Numbered from the stretch's first letter, positions 1 to 8,983 are shown. The stretch: 64,000 bases of DNA from an uncultured Oscillospiraceae bacterium (GCA_934646185.1 CAKUEH010000013.1:1-64000), one strand, 5' to 3'. Notes: a model not told the origin generated them from the sequence alone. Made by a program: numbers and translations.

Positions 1-76
1 CGGGACTTGAACCCGCACGTCCGGAGTGGACACTAGAACCTGAATCTAGCGAGTCTGCCAATTCCACCACTCGCGC
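1..76 (-). tRNA. tRNA-Leu (anticodon CAG), 3' end cut by window edge
   Basis: A minus-strand tRNA runs off the left edge. Visible parts are the 5' acceptor strand (GCGCGAG), the D arm with GGAAUUGGCAGA, an anticodon arm with loop UUCAGGU (anticodon CAG), a long class II variable arm and the T loop UUCAAGU. The 3' acceptor half lies outside the window. It would read CUG leucine codons, which are frequent in these genes. Confidence 0.93.
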
Positions 77-237
77 AGCTGCAGTCTTTCGACTGCTCGG
101 ATATATTAGCACAGATATTCCCGCTTGTCAAGCGGGAAGTGCGGAAAAAGTTGCGAAAACAGAGAGACGGCTGCGGCGAAACGCCCGGCGGCTCTGCCGA
201 TAGGCAGAGCCGCGCGGCTGTCCAGATGCCGGGCGGG

Positions 238-1743
238 TTATGCCAGCTCGTAGAGCGCGGAGAATTTCTCTTCCAGGTAGGTCAGGAAATAGTCCGGGTT
301 CAGACTCTCGCCGGTGATGGCGCGGATCCATTCGTCGGGCGTCGTGACGGAGGCGATGGAGAACACGTGCTCCTTCAGCCAGTCGCGGATGGGGAGCAGA
401 TCGCCCCTTGCCGCGCAGGCGAAGACGTCGAAGTCCTTTTCCATCGTCCGCAGGATCTGCACGCCGTAGGCAGAGCCGAGCGCGTAGGACGGGAAGTACC
501 CTGCGGGCATCGTCCAGTGGACATCCTGCAGACAGCCCTGCGCGTCGTCCGGGACGGCGACGCCGAGATAGTCCTGGTATTTCTGATTCCAGAGCGCGGG
601 AATTTCATCGACCGTGATCTCGCCGTTCATGAACGCCTTTTCCAGTTCATGGCGGATCATAATGTGCAGGCAGTAGGTCAACTCGTCTGCGTCGCAGCGG
701 TTGAGGCCTGGCGCGGCGGCATTGACAGCCTCATAAAGCTGCCGTTCGGAAACGTCGGCAAACGTACCGCCGCTCAGCTCCTGCAGCTTGGGATAGATGA
801 AGTGCACAAACGCCTCGCTGCGGCCGATCAGGTTTTCGTAGAAGCGGGAAATGCACTCGTGCATCCCGTTCGTCATGGAGTCTGCGGCGTGTTCGCGGTA
901 AAATTCCTCCGGCTCATTCTGCATGAACAGCGCGTGGCCGCCCTCATGGAGCGTGGTGAAGATGTTGGAGACGAAATTGTTCTCATAATAATGCGTCGTG
1001 ACGCGCACGTCTTTGGGGCCGAAGTTTGTGGTGAACGGATGCTCGGTCGTCATGAGGACGAGCGCATCCTGCTTTAAGCCCTCCAGCTCCAGCAGATACT
1101 TGGAGAACGCCTCCTGCTGCGAAATGGGGCACGGGCGGGACATGAAATCCGTGCGGATGGGCTTGCCCTCCGCCTGAATGCGCCGCACCAGCGGGACGAT
1201 CCGCGCGCGCAGCGCGTCAAAAAACGCGTCGAGCTGGGCGATGCTGCCGCCCTTTTCGGTGTCGTCCAGCAGCGCGTCGTAGTATGTCGGCTTTTTCTCC
1301 TCGCGCAGATCGAGCGCCTTGTGCGTATAGGAAATGATCTCGGCCAGCGAATCGCGGAACAGGGAAAAATCCGCCGCCTGCTTCGCCTCCAGCCATTTGG
1401 AATAGGCACGGTTATAGGCAAGGCTCATCTCATAATTGAGCTTCGCCGGGATGTTCTTTTCCTTCTCCCACGCCTCACACAGGTGCTCCACGACCTTTTT
1501 CTGCACCGGCGTCAGTCCCTCGCTGTCCGCGTACAGCTCGGTTACGAGCTGGGCGTAGCGCCTGGTGTGCGTGAGCCGGAAATACCGGTCGGATAACACG
1601 GCCATATCCGCGCCCGCCTGCTCCATGCCGTCCTTCGGCGCGCAGCACTGCATATCGAAGTCCAGCTTGCCCACGGCACGGGCATAGACGTCGGCCTCGT
1701 CCAGAAGCTTACGCAGCCGGTCAAATTTCTGTTTATTTGTCAT
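238..1743 (-). CDS. M32 family metallocarboxypeptidase
   Basis: Zinc carboxypeptidase of the M32 (carboxypeptidase Taq) family, predicted cytosolic, trimming residues from peptide C-termini. At 501 residues it has the usual family length. The zinc motif HEGGH lies at about residues 266-270 and HECISRFYEN follows near residue 297, where the family has its HES-type signature. The start at 1743 is fixed by AAAGGAGG about 8 bases upstream. It is divergent from an M3 oligoendopeptidase, and each gene has its own promoter. A shared role in peptide turnover is inferred from adjacency. Confidence 0.95.
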   Translation of the reverse strand: MTNKQKFDRLRKLLDEADVYARAVGKLDFDMQCCAPKDGMEQAGADMAVLSDRYFRLTHTRRYAQLVTELYADSEGLTPVQKKVVEHLCEAWEKEKNIPAKLNYEMSLAYNRAYSKWLEAKQAADFSLFRDSLAEIISYTHKALDLREEKKPTYYDALLDDTEKGGSIAQLDAFFDALRARIVPLVRRIQAEGKPIRTDFMSRPCPISQQEAFSKYLLELEGLKQDALVLMTTEHPFTTNFGPKDVRVTTHYYENNFVSNIFTTLHEGGHALFMQNEPEEFYREHAADSMTNGMHECISRFYENLIGRSEAFVHFIYPKLQELSGGTFADVSERQLYEAVNAAAPGLNRCDADELTYCLHIMIRHELEKAFMNGEITVDEIPALWNQKYQDYLGVAVPDDAQGCLQDVHWTMPAGYFPSYALGSAYGVQILRTMEKDFDVFACAARGDLLPIRDWLKEHVFSIASVTTPDEWIRAITGESLNPDYFLTYLEEKFSALYELA

Positions 1744-1764
1744 AGGTTCAGCCTCCTTTTTTTC

Positions 1765-1793
1765 ATCGTATCATGATTTGTCCGCAGATGCAA
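1765..1793 (-). promoter_or_regulatory. Sigma-A-type promoter of the M32 peptidase
   Basis: On the minus strand TTGCAT (1793-1788) is followed after 17 bases by TACGAT (1770-1765), just ahead of the M32 ribosome site. It was identified by eye. Confidence 0.6.
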
Positions 1794-1803
1794 GACACGG
1801 GCA

Positions 1804-1833
1804 TTGCGAAACATGGACGTGATATGCTATAAT
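1804..1833 (+). promoter_or_regulatory. Sigma-A-type promoter of the M3 peptidase
   Basis: TTGCGA (1804-1809), an 18-base spacer and a perfect TATAAT (1828-1833) precede the M3 gene by 36 bases. It is back to back with the M32 promoter. Confidence 0.65.
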
Positions 1834-1869
1834 CCAAACAGAGTATTATATTAATGAAGGGAGATTTCC

Positions 1870-3573
1870 ATGAAATTTTCTGAAATGCCGTATGCACGGC
1901 CCGATCTGAACGAGCTGAAGCAGCAGCTTCAGGCACTGACCGACCGGCTGAAGGCCGCGCCGGACTATGCTTCCGCGCGCGAGGCGTTCCTCGCCCAGCA
2001 GAAGCTGTCGATGCACATCGATACGCTCGCCACGCTCTCGAGCGTCCGCAACTCCATCGACACCCGCGACAAATTTTATGACGCCGAAGAGGAATTCTGG
2101 AACGAGGCCGGGCCCGAGCTGCGCGCCTATGACGACGCGTGGACGGCGGCGATGCTGGAAAGCCCGTTCCGAAAGGAATTTGCGGCGGAATACGGCGATC
2201 TGATGTTCCTCAACGCCGAGATCGCCCGCAAGGCCTTCTCTCCCGCCATCGTCGAGGAGCTCAAGCAGGAAAACCAGCTCGTGCAGGACTATCAGAAGCT
2301 GATCGCCAGCGCGCAGATCGAGTTTGAGGGCGGTACCTACACCATCTCGCAGCTGTCCCCCTTCAAGAACGATCCCGACGACGCGCGGCGTCTGGCCGCG
2401 TGGCAGGCCGAGGGCGGCTGGTACAAGGCGCACCAGCCGGAGCTCGACGAGATCTATGACAAGCTCGTGAAGCTGCGCGACGCGATGGGCCGCAAGCTGG
2501 GCTACGACGGCTATACCGAGCTCGGCTATTACCGCATGGGCCGCAACTGCTACACAAAGCAGGACGTGGAGAAATTCCGCGCCGCCGTTATCAAATACGT
2601 CGTGCCCGTGGCGGCGTCCGTCTATGAGGCGCAGGCAAAGCGTCTCGGCAAGTCCTATCCCATGACCTTTGCCGACAATGCCCTTGGCTTCCGCAGCGGC
2701 AATCCGAAGCCCTGCGGCACCCCGGACGACATTCTCGCGCAGGGCAAGCGGTTCTACGAGGCGCTTTCTCCCGAGACCGGCGAATTCTTCAACACCATGC
2801 TCGACAACGAGCTGCTGGACGTGCTCTCCACCCCCGGCAAGCGCGCGGGCGGCTACTGCACGAGCCTGGGCGAATATCATGTTCCGTTTATCTTCGCCAA
2901 CTTCAACGGCACGCAGCACGACGTTGAGGTCGTGACGCACGAGGCGGGCCACGCCTTCGCCGCCTGGCTCAACCGCGACCGCATCCCGACCGAGACAATC
3001 TGGCCGAGCCTCGAGGGCTGCGAGGTACACTCCATGTCCATGGAATTCTTCGCCTGGCCGTGGGCCGAGGGCTTCTTCGGCGATGATACCCGCAAATTCC
3101 GCTACAGCCATCTGGCCGGCGCGCTGACCTTCATCCCCTACGGCACGATGGTCGACCACTTCCAGCATATCGTCTATGAAAAGCCGGACATGACCCCGGC
3201 GGAGCGCCATGCGGTGTGGAAGGAGCTTCTGGGCGTGTATATGCCGTGGATGAAGCTCGGCAGCGAGATCCCGTTCTACGGCGACGGCGAGGGCTGGCAG
3301 CGGCAGCTGCACATCTACGTGAACCCGTTCTACTATATCGACTACTGCCTGGCGCAGACCGTCGCGCTGCAGTTCTGGGCGCGCATCCAGAAGGACAAGG
3401 ACGACGCCTGGAAGCACTACATGGCCTACACCCGTCAGGGCGGCAGCAGGGTCTTTACGGGGCTTCTGAAAAACGCGGAGCTGGACAGCCCGTTTGAGGA
3501 AAGCTGCCTGCGCGGCGTGTGCGAACAGGCCAAGGCGTGGCTCGACGGCTACGATCTGACCGGCATCGCATAA
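1870..3573 (+). CDS. M3 family oligoendopeptidase
   Basis: Zinc oligopeptidase of family M3 (PepF/thimet type), predicted cytosolic, cutting short peptides internally. The 567-residue protein carries HEAGH at about residues 357-361, with the third ligand region SLEGCEVHSMSMEFF about 25 residues later. Length and order fit the M3 oligoendopeptidase subfamily. ATG at 1870 follows GAAGGGAG. The gene ends just before a strong promoter for the ABC exporter, so that operon begins independently. Confidence 0.95.
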   Translation: MKFSEMPYARPDLNELKQQLQALTDRLKAAPDYASAREAFLAQQKLSMHIDTLATLSSVRNSIDTRDKFYDAEEEFWNEAGPELRAYDDAWTAAMLESPFRKEFAAEYGDLMFLNAEIARKAFSPAIVEELKQENQLVQDYQKLIASAQIEFEGGTYTISQLSPFKNDPDDARRLAAWQAEGGWYKAHQPELDEIYDKLVKLRDAMGRKLGYDGYTELGYYRMGRNCYTKQDVEKFRAAVIKYVVPVAASVYEAQAKRLGKSYPMTFADNALGFRSGNPKPCGTPDDILAQGKRFYEALSPETGEFFNTMLDNELLDVLSTPGKRAGGYCTSLGEYHVPFIFANFNGTQHDVEVVTHEAGHAFAAWLNRDRIPTETIWPSLEGCEVHSMSMEFFAWPWAEGFFGDDTRKFRYSHLAGALTFIPYGTMVDHFQHIVYEKPDMTPAERHAVWKELLGVYMPWMKLGSEIPFYGDGEGWQRQLHIYVNPFYYIDYCLAQTVALQFWARIQKDKDDAWKHYMAYTRQGGSRVFTGLLKNAELDSPFEESCLRGVCEQAKAWLDGYDLTGIA

Positions 3574-3579
3574 TAATTC

Positions 3580-3608
3580 TTGACTTCCCGGAACAAGTAC
3601 GGTATAGT
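3580..3608 (+). promoter_or_regulatory. Sigma-A promoter of the heterodimeric ABC exporter operon
   Basis: TTGACT (3580-3585), a 17-base spacer and TATAGT (3603-3608) start just after the M3 stop codon. Transcription would begin near 3615. This rules out in-frame ATG starts inside the M3 gene as the main ABC start. Confidence 0.75.
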
Positions 3609-3636
3609 GATTCCAGAAATATTGTTCGCGGCCACA

Positions 3637-3667
3637 AGGGCGGAATTGGCGTTCCCAATTCCGCCCT
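3637..3667 (+). promoter_or_regulatory. Perfect 13-bp leader hairpin upstream of ABC exporter
   Basis: AGGGCGGAATTGG (3637-3649) and its exact reverse complement (3655-3667) are separated by five bases (CGTTC). It lies about 20 bases into the predicted leader and 34 bases before the likely start codon. No U-tract follows, so it is not an ordinary intrinsic terminator. It may be an RNA-stability, processing or regulatory stem, or an operator palindrome. Confidence 0.6.
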
Positions 3668-3701
3668 CGGCCTGTCTTCGAAAGAAAGCGAGGCGAAAAC
3701 T

Positions 3702-5504
3702 CTGAAACAGAAGAAAAAACGCTCCAACGGGCGGACGCTTGCGCGGCTGCTGCGCGGAAGCTGGCGGTATTTTGCCGCCTGCATTGCCGCAAGCCTGCTC
3801 TTTACGCTCTGCGAGCTTGTCATCCCGCAGATCATCCGCGTGAGCGTCGACTCTCTGATCGGAACAAATCCTGTGAAGTCCGCGGCGGCGCGACCCATCG
3901 TCGCGGCGCTCGGCGGCGCGGCCTATCTGCGGCAGAATTTGTGGATCCCGGCGGCCTTTATGGCGGGACTCGGCCTCCTGTCGGCCGTGATGCGCTACTG
4001 CGTGAACATCTACAGCTCCAAGGCGGGCGAAACGCTTGTCAAGACGAGCCGGGATCTTTTGTATCACCACATCCAGCACCTGCCGTGGAAGTGGCACATG
4101 CAGAACCCCACCGGCGATATCATCCAGCGCTGCACCTCGGACGTCGAGCGCATCAAGACCTTCTTTGAAGAGCAATTCGTCTCCGTGTTCCGCGCGGTGG
4201 CGATGATCGTGTTCGCGCTCGTGTGCATGGCGCTCATGAACTGGAAGCTGGCGCTCGTGCCGGCAATTATGTTCCCGATCATCATCGTCTATTCTCTGCT
4301 GTTCCACAACTCCATCCGTGAGCGCTACACCGCCTGCGACGAATCCGAGGGCGTGCTGTCCACCATCGCGCAGGAAAATCTCACGGGCGTGCGCGTCGTG
4401 CGCGCCTTTGGCCGCGAGGAATACGAGCGGCAGCGCTTTGAAAAGCAGAATGAGGACTATACCACGCTCTGGGTGCGCCTGTGCCGCACGCTTTCGGACT
4501 TCTGGGCCGTCGGCGACGCGACAGCCTGCATCCAGACGATGCTCGTCGTGCTGATCGGCAGCATTCTGTGCGTGCGCGGCGAGATGACCGAGGGCGAATT
4601 CGTCTCCTTTGCCATTTACAACACCATGAGCATTTCTCCCGTGCGCCGTCTGGGCCGCGTGATCTCCGAGATGAGCAAGGCGGGCGTCTCCGTGTCCCGT
4701 ATCGGAGAAATTCTCGACGCCCCCTGCGAGCAGGACAAGCCGGACGCGAAGGCGCTGCCCATGGACGGCGATATCGTCTTCGACCACGTCTCGTTCCGCT
4801 ATGAGACCGGCCCGGACGTGCTCTCGGACGTGTCCTTTACCATTCCCGCCGGGTCGAGCTTCGGCATTCTGGGCGGCACGGGCTCCGGCAAGAGCAGCCT
4901 GCTGCTGCTTCTGTGCAGGCTCTACGCGCCGTCGGAGGGCCGCGTGACGGTCGGCGGGGAGAACCTTGCCGATATGCCCGCAGCGTGGGTGCGCGATCAT
5001 GTCGGCGTCGTGCTGCAGGAGCCGTTCTTGTTCTCGCGCACGATCGAGGAGAACATCGGCATCTGCGGCGCGGACAAAGACGCTGTGCGCAGGGCCGCGG
5101 AAACGGCCTGCATCGCGTCCGATATCGAGCAGTTTGCAAACGGCTATGACACCATGGTCGGCGAGCGCGGCGTGACGCTCTCGGGCGGCCAGAAGCAGCG
5201 CGTGGCCATCGCGCGGATGCTGACGAAGAAAACGCCCGTGATGGTCTTCGACGATTCCCTGTCCGCCGTCGACACGCAGACAGACGAGCACATCCGCGAA
5301 GCGCTGAAGCGCGATCTCGCCGGGACGACGACGATCATTATTTCCCACCGCATCACGACGCTCATGGACTGCGATAATATACTGGTGCTGGAGCACGGAA
5401 AGGTCCTCCAGCGCGGCACGCCGCAGGAGCTGCTGCGGCAGCCCGGCCTGTTCCGGCAGATCTATGATATGCAGATGTCCATCGGAGAGGAGGAGCCGGC
5501 ATGA
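3702..5504 (+). CDS. ABC exporter half-transporter, degenerate-site subunit
   Basis: Fused membrane and ATPase half of a heterodimeric ABC exporter (BmrCD/LmrCD-like arrangement), in the plasma membrane. A six-helix domain is followed by an NBD with GGTGSGKSS near residue 390, LSGGQKQR near 492, Walker B VMVFDDS near 512 and SHRIT near 548. Walker B has Asp where the catalytic Glu is usual, as in the non-hydrolysing site of heterodimers. The frame has no ATG between the promoter and the conserved region. CTG at 3702, eight bases after GCGAGG and giving MKQKKKRSNG, is my best start. The gene overlaps the next by four bases. Substrate unknown. Confidence 0.88.
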   Translation: MKQKKKRSNGRTLARLLRGSWRYFAACIAASLLFTLCELVIPQIIRVSVDSLIGTNPVKSAAARPIVAALGGAAYLRQNLWIPAAFMAGLGLLSAVMRYCVNIYSSKAGETLVKTSRDLLYHHIQHLPWKWHMQNPTGDIIQRCTSDVERIKTFFEEQFVSVFRAVAMIVFALVCMALMNWKLALVPAIMFPIIIVYSLLFHNSIRERYTACDESEGVLSTIAQENLTGVRVVRAFGREEYERQRFEKQNEDYTTLWVRLCRTLSDFWAVGDATACIQTMLVVLIGSILCVRGEMTEGEFVSFAIYNTMSISPVRRLGRVISEMSKAGVSVSRIGEILDAPCEQDKPDAKALPMDGDIVFDHVSFRYETGPDVLSDVSFTIPAGSSFGILGGTGSGKSSLLLLLCRLYAPSEGRVTVGGENLADMPAAWVRDHVGVVLQEPFLFSRTIEENIGICGADKDAVRRAAETACIASDIEQFANGYDTMVGERGVTLSGGQKQRVAIARMLTKKTPVMVFDDSLSAVDTQTDEHIREALKRDLAGTTTIIISHRITTLMDCDNILVLEHGKVLQRGTPQELLRQPGLFRQIYDMQMSIGEEEPA

Positions 5505-7318
5505 AGCAGGAAAAAGAAAAAAAGGGCCTGCCGTTTTTCGGCATCCCGAAGCTGGCCCCTTATTTAAAGCCCTATAAAATGCTGTTTTTCTGGATGGTCG
5601 TGACCGGCACGGTCGGCAGCGGCATGGACGCGATCATCCCCCTGTTCCAGCAGCACGCCATCGACCATTTTATCGCCGATAAAACCATGCAGGGCGTCGG
5701 CGGCTGGCTGGCGCTGTACATTCTGGTCATGATCGTCCAGACTGCGACCAACTACATTTCCGCCTACGGCGCGTGCAAGGCCGAGCTCTATATCGGCCGC
5801 GACTTAAAGCGCGAGACGTTCAACCACCTGCAAACGCTGTCCTTCTCCTACTTCAACCAGAACAGCGTCGGTTATACCCACGCGCGCGTCATGTCCGACA
5901 CCGACCGCATCGCAAGCACGCTGGCCTGGGGGCTGATGGAGGCCGTTTGGTACATCGCGTATCTGCTGCTGGCGATCGTGATGATGTTCGCGCTCAACTG
6001 GAAGCTGGCGCTGTGCGTGATGGTCATCGTGCCGGTACTGGTGCTCTCGGGCGCGTATTTCCAGAAAAAGCTCGTCTTCTTCCACCGGCGCGTGCGCGAG
6101 CAGAATTCGAAGATCACCGGCGCGTTCAACGAGGGCATCACCGGCGCGAAGACGACCAAAACGCTGGTCATCGAGGACAAGGTCGAGCGGGAATTTGACG
6201 ATCTGACCGGTGAAATGAAGCGTTTGAGCGTCCGCGCCATGCACTTCCGGGGCGTGTTCATGTCCACGACGGCCTTTGCCGCGTCCATTGCGCTGGCGAT
6301 CGTTTTGTGGCGCGGCGGCGTCATTACGAGAGACGGCGTCATTCTCATCGGCACGCTGTCTGTGTTCATGAACTACGCGCAGGGCATGATGGAGCCGGTG
6401 CAGTGGCTCGTGCAGGTCATGTCCGCGCTGGTCAACGTGCAGGTCAACGTCGAGCGCGTCACAAGGCTTCTGGAAACGGAATCCGACGTCAGCGACACGC
6501 CGGAGGTCACGGAACGATACGGCGGCGCTTTCCACCCCAAAAAGGAAAACTGGGAGCCACTTTACGGCGATATCGAATTTCAGGACGTTACCTTCCGCTA
6601 TCCCGACGGCAGCGAAAACGTGCTGGAGCACTTTAATCTGAAAGTCCCGCAGGGCACGAACGTCGCCATCGTCGGCGAGACGGGCGCGGGAAAATCCACG
6701 CTGGTCAACCTCGTCTGCCGCTTCTTCGAACCGACGCAGGGCCGCGTTCTCATTGACGGCCGCGACGCGCGCGAACGCAGCCAGCTCTGGCTGCACTCGA
6801 ACATCGGCTACGTACTGCAGACGCCGCACCTGTTCTCCGGCACGGTCCTGGAAAACCTGCGCTACGGCAGGCCCGACGCGACGATGGACGAGATCGAGGC
6901 GGCTGTAAAGGCCGTCTCCGCCGACCAGATCATTGCCCGCCTGCCGGACGGCTACAACTCTGACATCGGCGAGGGCGGCAACACGCTCTCCACGGGCGAA
7001 AAGCAGCTGCTGTCGTTTGCCCGCGCGCTGCTGGCCGACCCGCGCATCTTCGTGCTCGACGAGGCGACCAGCTCCGTCGACACCGTGACCGAGCGGCTCA
7101 TTCAGGACGCCATCGAAAAGGTCATGGCGGGGCGTACCTCGTTCATCATCGCCCACCGCCTGTCGACCATCCGCCGCGCGGACGTGATCCTGGTCGTTCA
7201 CGACGGCAGGATCATCGAGAGCGGCACGCACCGCTCCCTGATGGACGCGAAGGGCGCCTATTACCAGCTCTACACCCGCCAGTACCGCGAGGAACAGACC
7301 CGCTCCATGATGGAATGA
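5501..7318 (+). CDS. ABC exporter half-transporter, catalytic subunit
   Basis: Partner half of the exporter encoded immediately upstream, with an ATGA overlap that suggests translational coupling. It has 605 residues: N-terminal transmembrane helices, then an NBD with GETGAGKS near residue 392, signature LSTGEKQ near 497, Walker B IFVLDEA near 515 with the catalytic Glu intact, and H-loop AHRLS. The degenerate/canonical pairing supports a heterodimer rather than two homodimers. Multidrug, lipid or peptide export is possible and the substrate cannot be read from sequence. A terminator follows directly. Confidence 0.93.
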   Translation: MKQEKEKKGLPFFGIPKLAPYLKPYKMLFFWMVVTGTVGSGMDAIIPLFQQHAIDHFIADKTMQGVGGWLALYILVMIVQTATNYISAYGACKAELYIGRDLKRETFNHLQTLSFSYFNQNSVGYTHARVMSDTDRIASTLAWGLMEAVWYIAYLLLAIVMMFALNWKLALCVMVIVPVLVLSGAYFQKKLVFFHRRVREQNSKITGAFNEGITGAKTTKTLVIEDKVEREFDDLTGEMKRLSVRAMHFRGVFMSTTAFAASIALAIVLWRGGVITRDGVILIGTLSVFMNYAQGMMEPVQWLVQVMSALVNVQVNVERVTRLLETESDVSDTPEVTERYGGAFHPKKENWEPLYGDIEFQDVTFRYPDGSENVLEHFNLKVPQGTNVAIVGETGAGKSTLVNLVCRFFEPTQGRVLIDGRDARERSQLWLHSNIGYVLQTPHLFSGTVLENLRYGRPDATMDEIEAAVKAVSADQIIARLPDGYNSDIGEGGNTLSTGEKQLLSFARALLADPRIFVLDEATSSVDTVTERLIQDAIEKVMAGRTSFIIAHRLSTIRRADVILVVHDGRIIESGTHRSLMDAKGAYYQLYTRQYREEQTRSMME

Positions 7319-7329
7319 CCGGACAGAAG

Positions 7330-7372
7330 AAAGGCTCCCCTTACCGCGCGGGGCGCGGCAAGGGGAGCCTTT
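7330..7372. terminator. Bidirectional terminator between ABC exporter and DUF2974 gene
   Basis: Arms AAAGGCTCCCCTT and AAGGGGAGCCTTT enclose a GC-rich centre and are followed by TTTTTCT on the plus strand; A-runs on the other side allow minus-strand use. The sequence matches one end of the dispersed repeat family A found elsewhere in this window. Confidence 0.8.
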
Positions 7373-7401
7373 TTCTATCTGCTGCAAGTCTTTTTAACTG
7401 T

Positions 7402-8568
7402 TTATGTCTCATCCACGTCCAGATCGTCTGCCAGCTTCTGCAGCGGCAGGTGGCGCAGGAGCAGGCCCACGGGGTTGAGCTCGGACGCCGCCGTTTTCGC
7501 ACCGGCCGCCATGAACAGGCGCAGTGTGCTGCCCAGCGCGTGGCGCGTGGGCTTATCCAGCGTCCGGTATTTTTTGAGCATGGCCGCGGCGGTCTTCAGT
7601 CCGCCCTCCTTGAGGTCGGTCAGGGTATCGGCGTCGGTGCAGGTGAGGATGTCGAACAGCGCGTCGGTAAAGGCCACGCGCTGCTCCGGACTCAGGGAGA
7701 GGATGAACGTGCGGATCGTCTCGTCGACGAGCTTGCCGCCCTCGGTCAGATCCGGCAGATGCTCAAATTTTTCCCCGCGCACCTGCCACGAAAAGCCGTC
7801 GTGCTGCCACAGGCCGCTCTGCGTGCTGCGCACGACCTCATAGCGCTCCTCGTGCTCGAGCAGCATGCCGACGACGGACGATTCCGGCAGAATGGTCGTG
7901 ATCTTATCCGCGACGTTTTTATGCTCCGGCAGACCCAGCAGCGACGTGCGGAAGCCGGGGCCGTCGTTGTTGTATACGCGCATGAGCTGGTTCTGTACGG
8001 CTTCGCCGCAGAACACCGCGCTATAGACCGCGAGATTGCCGCCTTTGGAATGCCCGCCCACGCGAAGCGGCTGCGACGGGAGCGCTGCGGCGGCCGCAGT
8101 CAGATACGCTGCCGCCATTTTCTGCGCCGGGACGACCGGCAAAAACGCCAGATTGAAATCCTCCTTCCAGCCGACGATCGTGTCGTCGGTGCCGCGGAAG
8201 GCGATATAGGCCGTCCTGTCCGGCAGCAGGATCGTCAGCGCGGAAAACTGCGTCTGCGTTTCCTCGTCAATGCGGCTGACATAGCCGCAGAGCGTCAGAT
8301 CGGAAAAGCGGCGGCTCGCCGCCATTTTGCGTCCGAGCTCCGGGATCTGCTCCGGCACCAGTACGCCCATCGTCTCCTGCGGCCGCGCCGCGTCGTATTT
8401 CCGCATGGCGTCCGGCAGGGGAGTGGGTGCGGAGAAGTCCGCCGGGACGATGCCGGAAAAGTCCAGAAAGCACAGCTCCGCCATCAGCAGATTGTCGACC
8501 TCGTTGAACCCGCGCTCCGCCAGCGTCAGATCGCCGCGCCAGTCCAGATAATCCAGAATATTTGCCAT
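7402..8568 (-). CDS. DUF2974 (Mbeg1-like) alpha/beta hydrolase
   Basis: A 388-residue protein of the DUF2974 family, which has a lipase-like alpha/beta hydrolase core. The nucleophile elbow is GGHSKGGN (GxSxG) in the middle of the chain, preceded by an FRGTDD motif typical of class 3 lipase-like folds. No signal peptide or membrane segment is seen, so a cytosolic location is likely. The start at 8568 follows GGAGGTACGGCT. It is monocistronic between a terminator and a repeat element. Substrate unknown. Confidence 0.85.
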   Translation of the reverse strand: MANILDYLDWRGDLTLAERGFNEVDNLLMAELCFLDFSGIVPADFSAPTPLPDAMRKYDAARPQETMGVLVPEQIPELGRKMAASRRFSDLTLCGYVSRIDEETQTQFSALTILLPDRTAYIAFRGTDDTIVGWKEDFNLAFLPVVPAQKMAAAYLTAAAAALPSQPLRVGGHSKGGNLAVYSAVFCGEAVQNQLMRVYNNDGPGFRTSLLGLPEHKNVADKITTILPESSVVGMLLEHEERYEVVRSTQSGLWQHDGFSWQVRGEKFEHLPDLTEGGKLVDETIRTFILSLSPEQRVAFTDALFDILTCTDADTLTDLKEGGLKTAAAMLKKYRTLDKPTRHALGSTLRLFMAAGAKTAASELNPVGLLLRHLPLQKLADDLDVDET

Positions 8569-8658
8569 AGCCGTACCTCCGAAAGTTTGTATAGCTTATC
8601 ATACACAAAAATTACCGGAAAAACAACCAAACCCAAATGAAGAAAGCCTTAATTTTTT

Positions 8659-8942
8659 CTGAATTTAGCGTCGCTTGACAAGAGCACACATGGTTTTCCC
8701 GGGTCTAAACGACCGCTGGCGTCGTTATCCTCGTTGATGGGCGACAGCCCATCTGCCTCGTCTGCCTTGCCAGCTGCCGTTTATCCTCCGGGAAAACTCG
8801 AAGACCCGCAGGGCGTTCCGGCGCGTTTTTCGCAAGGCAGAGGACGCAGGCATACCGGCGTATGTCAAGGACGATAACGCAGCGAAAGGCGGGCCGGAGC
8901 GTCCTGCGGGCATGTGTGCTCTTGTCAAGCGGCGCTATTCAG
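8659..8942. repeat. 284-bp structured element with ~33-bp terminal inverted repeats (MITE-like)
   Basis: The ends match as inverted repeats: a perfect 19-bp core (CTTGACAAGAGCACACATG at 8674-8692 and its complement at 8911-8929), extending outward with one mismatch and a 2-base bulge to 8659 and 8942. Inside are nested inverted repeats, such as GTTTTCCCGG with CCGGGAAAAC and CCCGCAGG with CCTGCGGG. No protein frame is convincing. It fills the gap between the DUF2974 gene and nifS and ends 13 bases before the nifS -35 box. It could be a non-autonomous mobile element or a structured RNA. Confidence 0.75.
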
Positions 8943-8954
8943 CCTATAAACCTA

Positions 8955-8983
8955 TTGACTTTATGGGGAATATATGCTATGCT
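8955..8983 (+). promoter_or_regulatory. Promoter of nifS-nifU
   Basis: TTGACT (8955-8960), a 17-base spacer and TATGCT (8978-8983) lie directly beside the right end of the repeat element, about 43 bases before the nifS start. Confidence 0.65.

Noticed and set aside
3519..3701. Extension of the first ABC exporter half to an ATG at 3519
   Set aside because: It would start inside the M3 gene and upstream of the 3580-3608 promoter, and the added residues do not resemble the family.
1846..3792. Minus-strand open frame of 648 codons opposite the M3 peptidase
   Set aside because: Shadow of a well-supported gene; it also runs across the M32/M3 intergenic region with no start signal.
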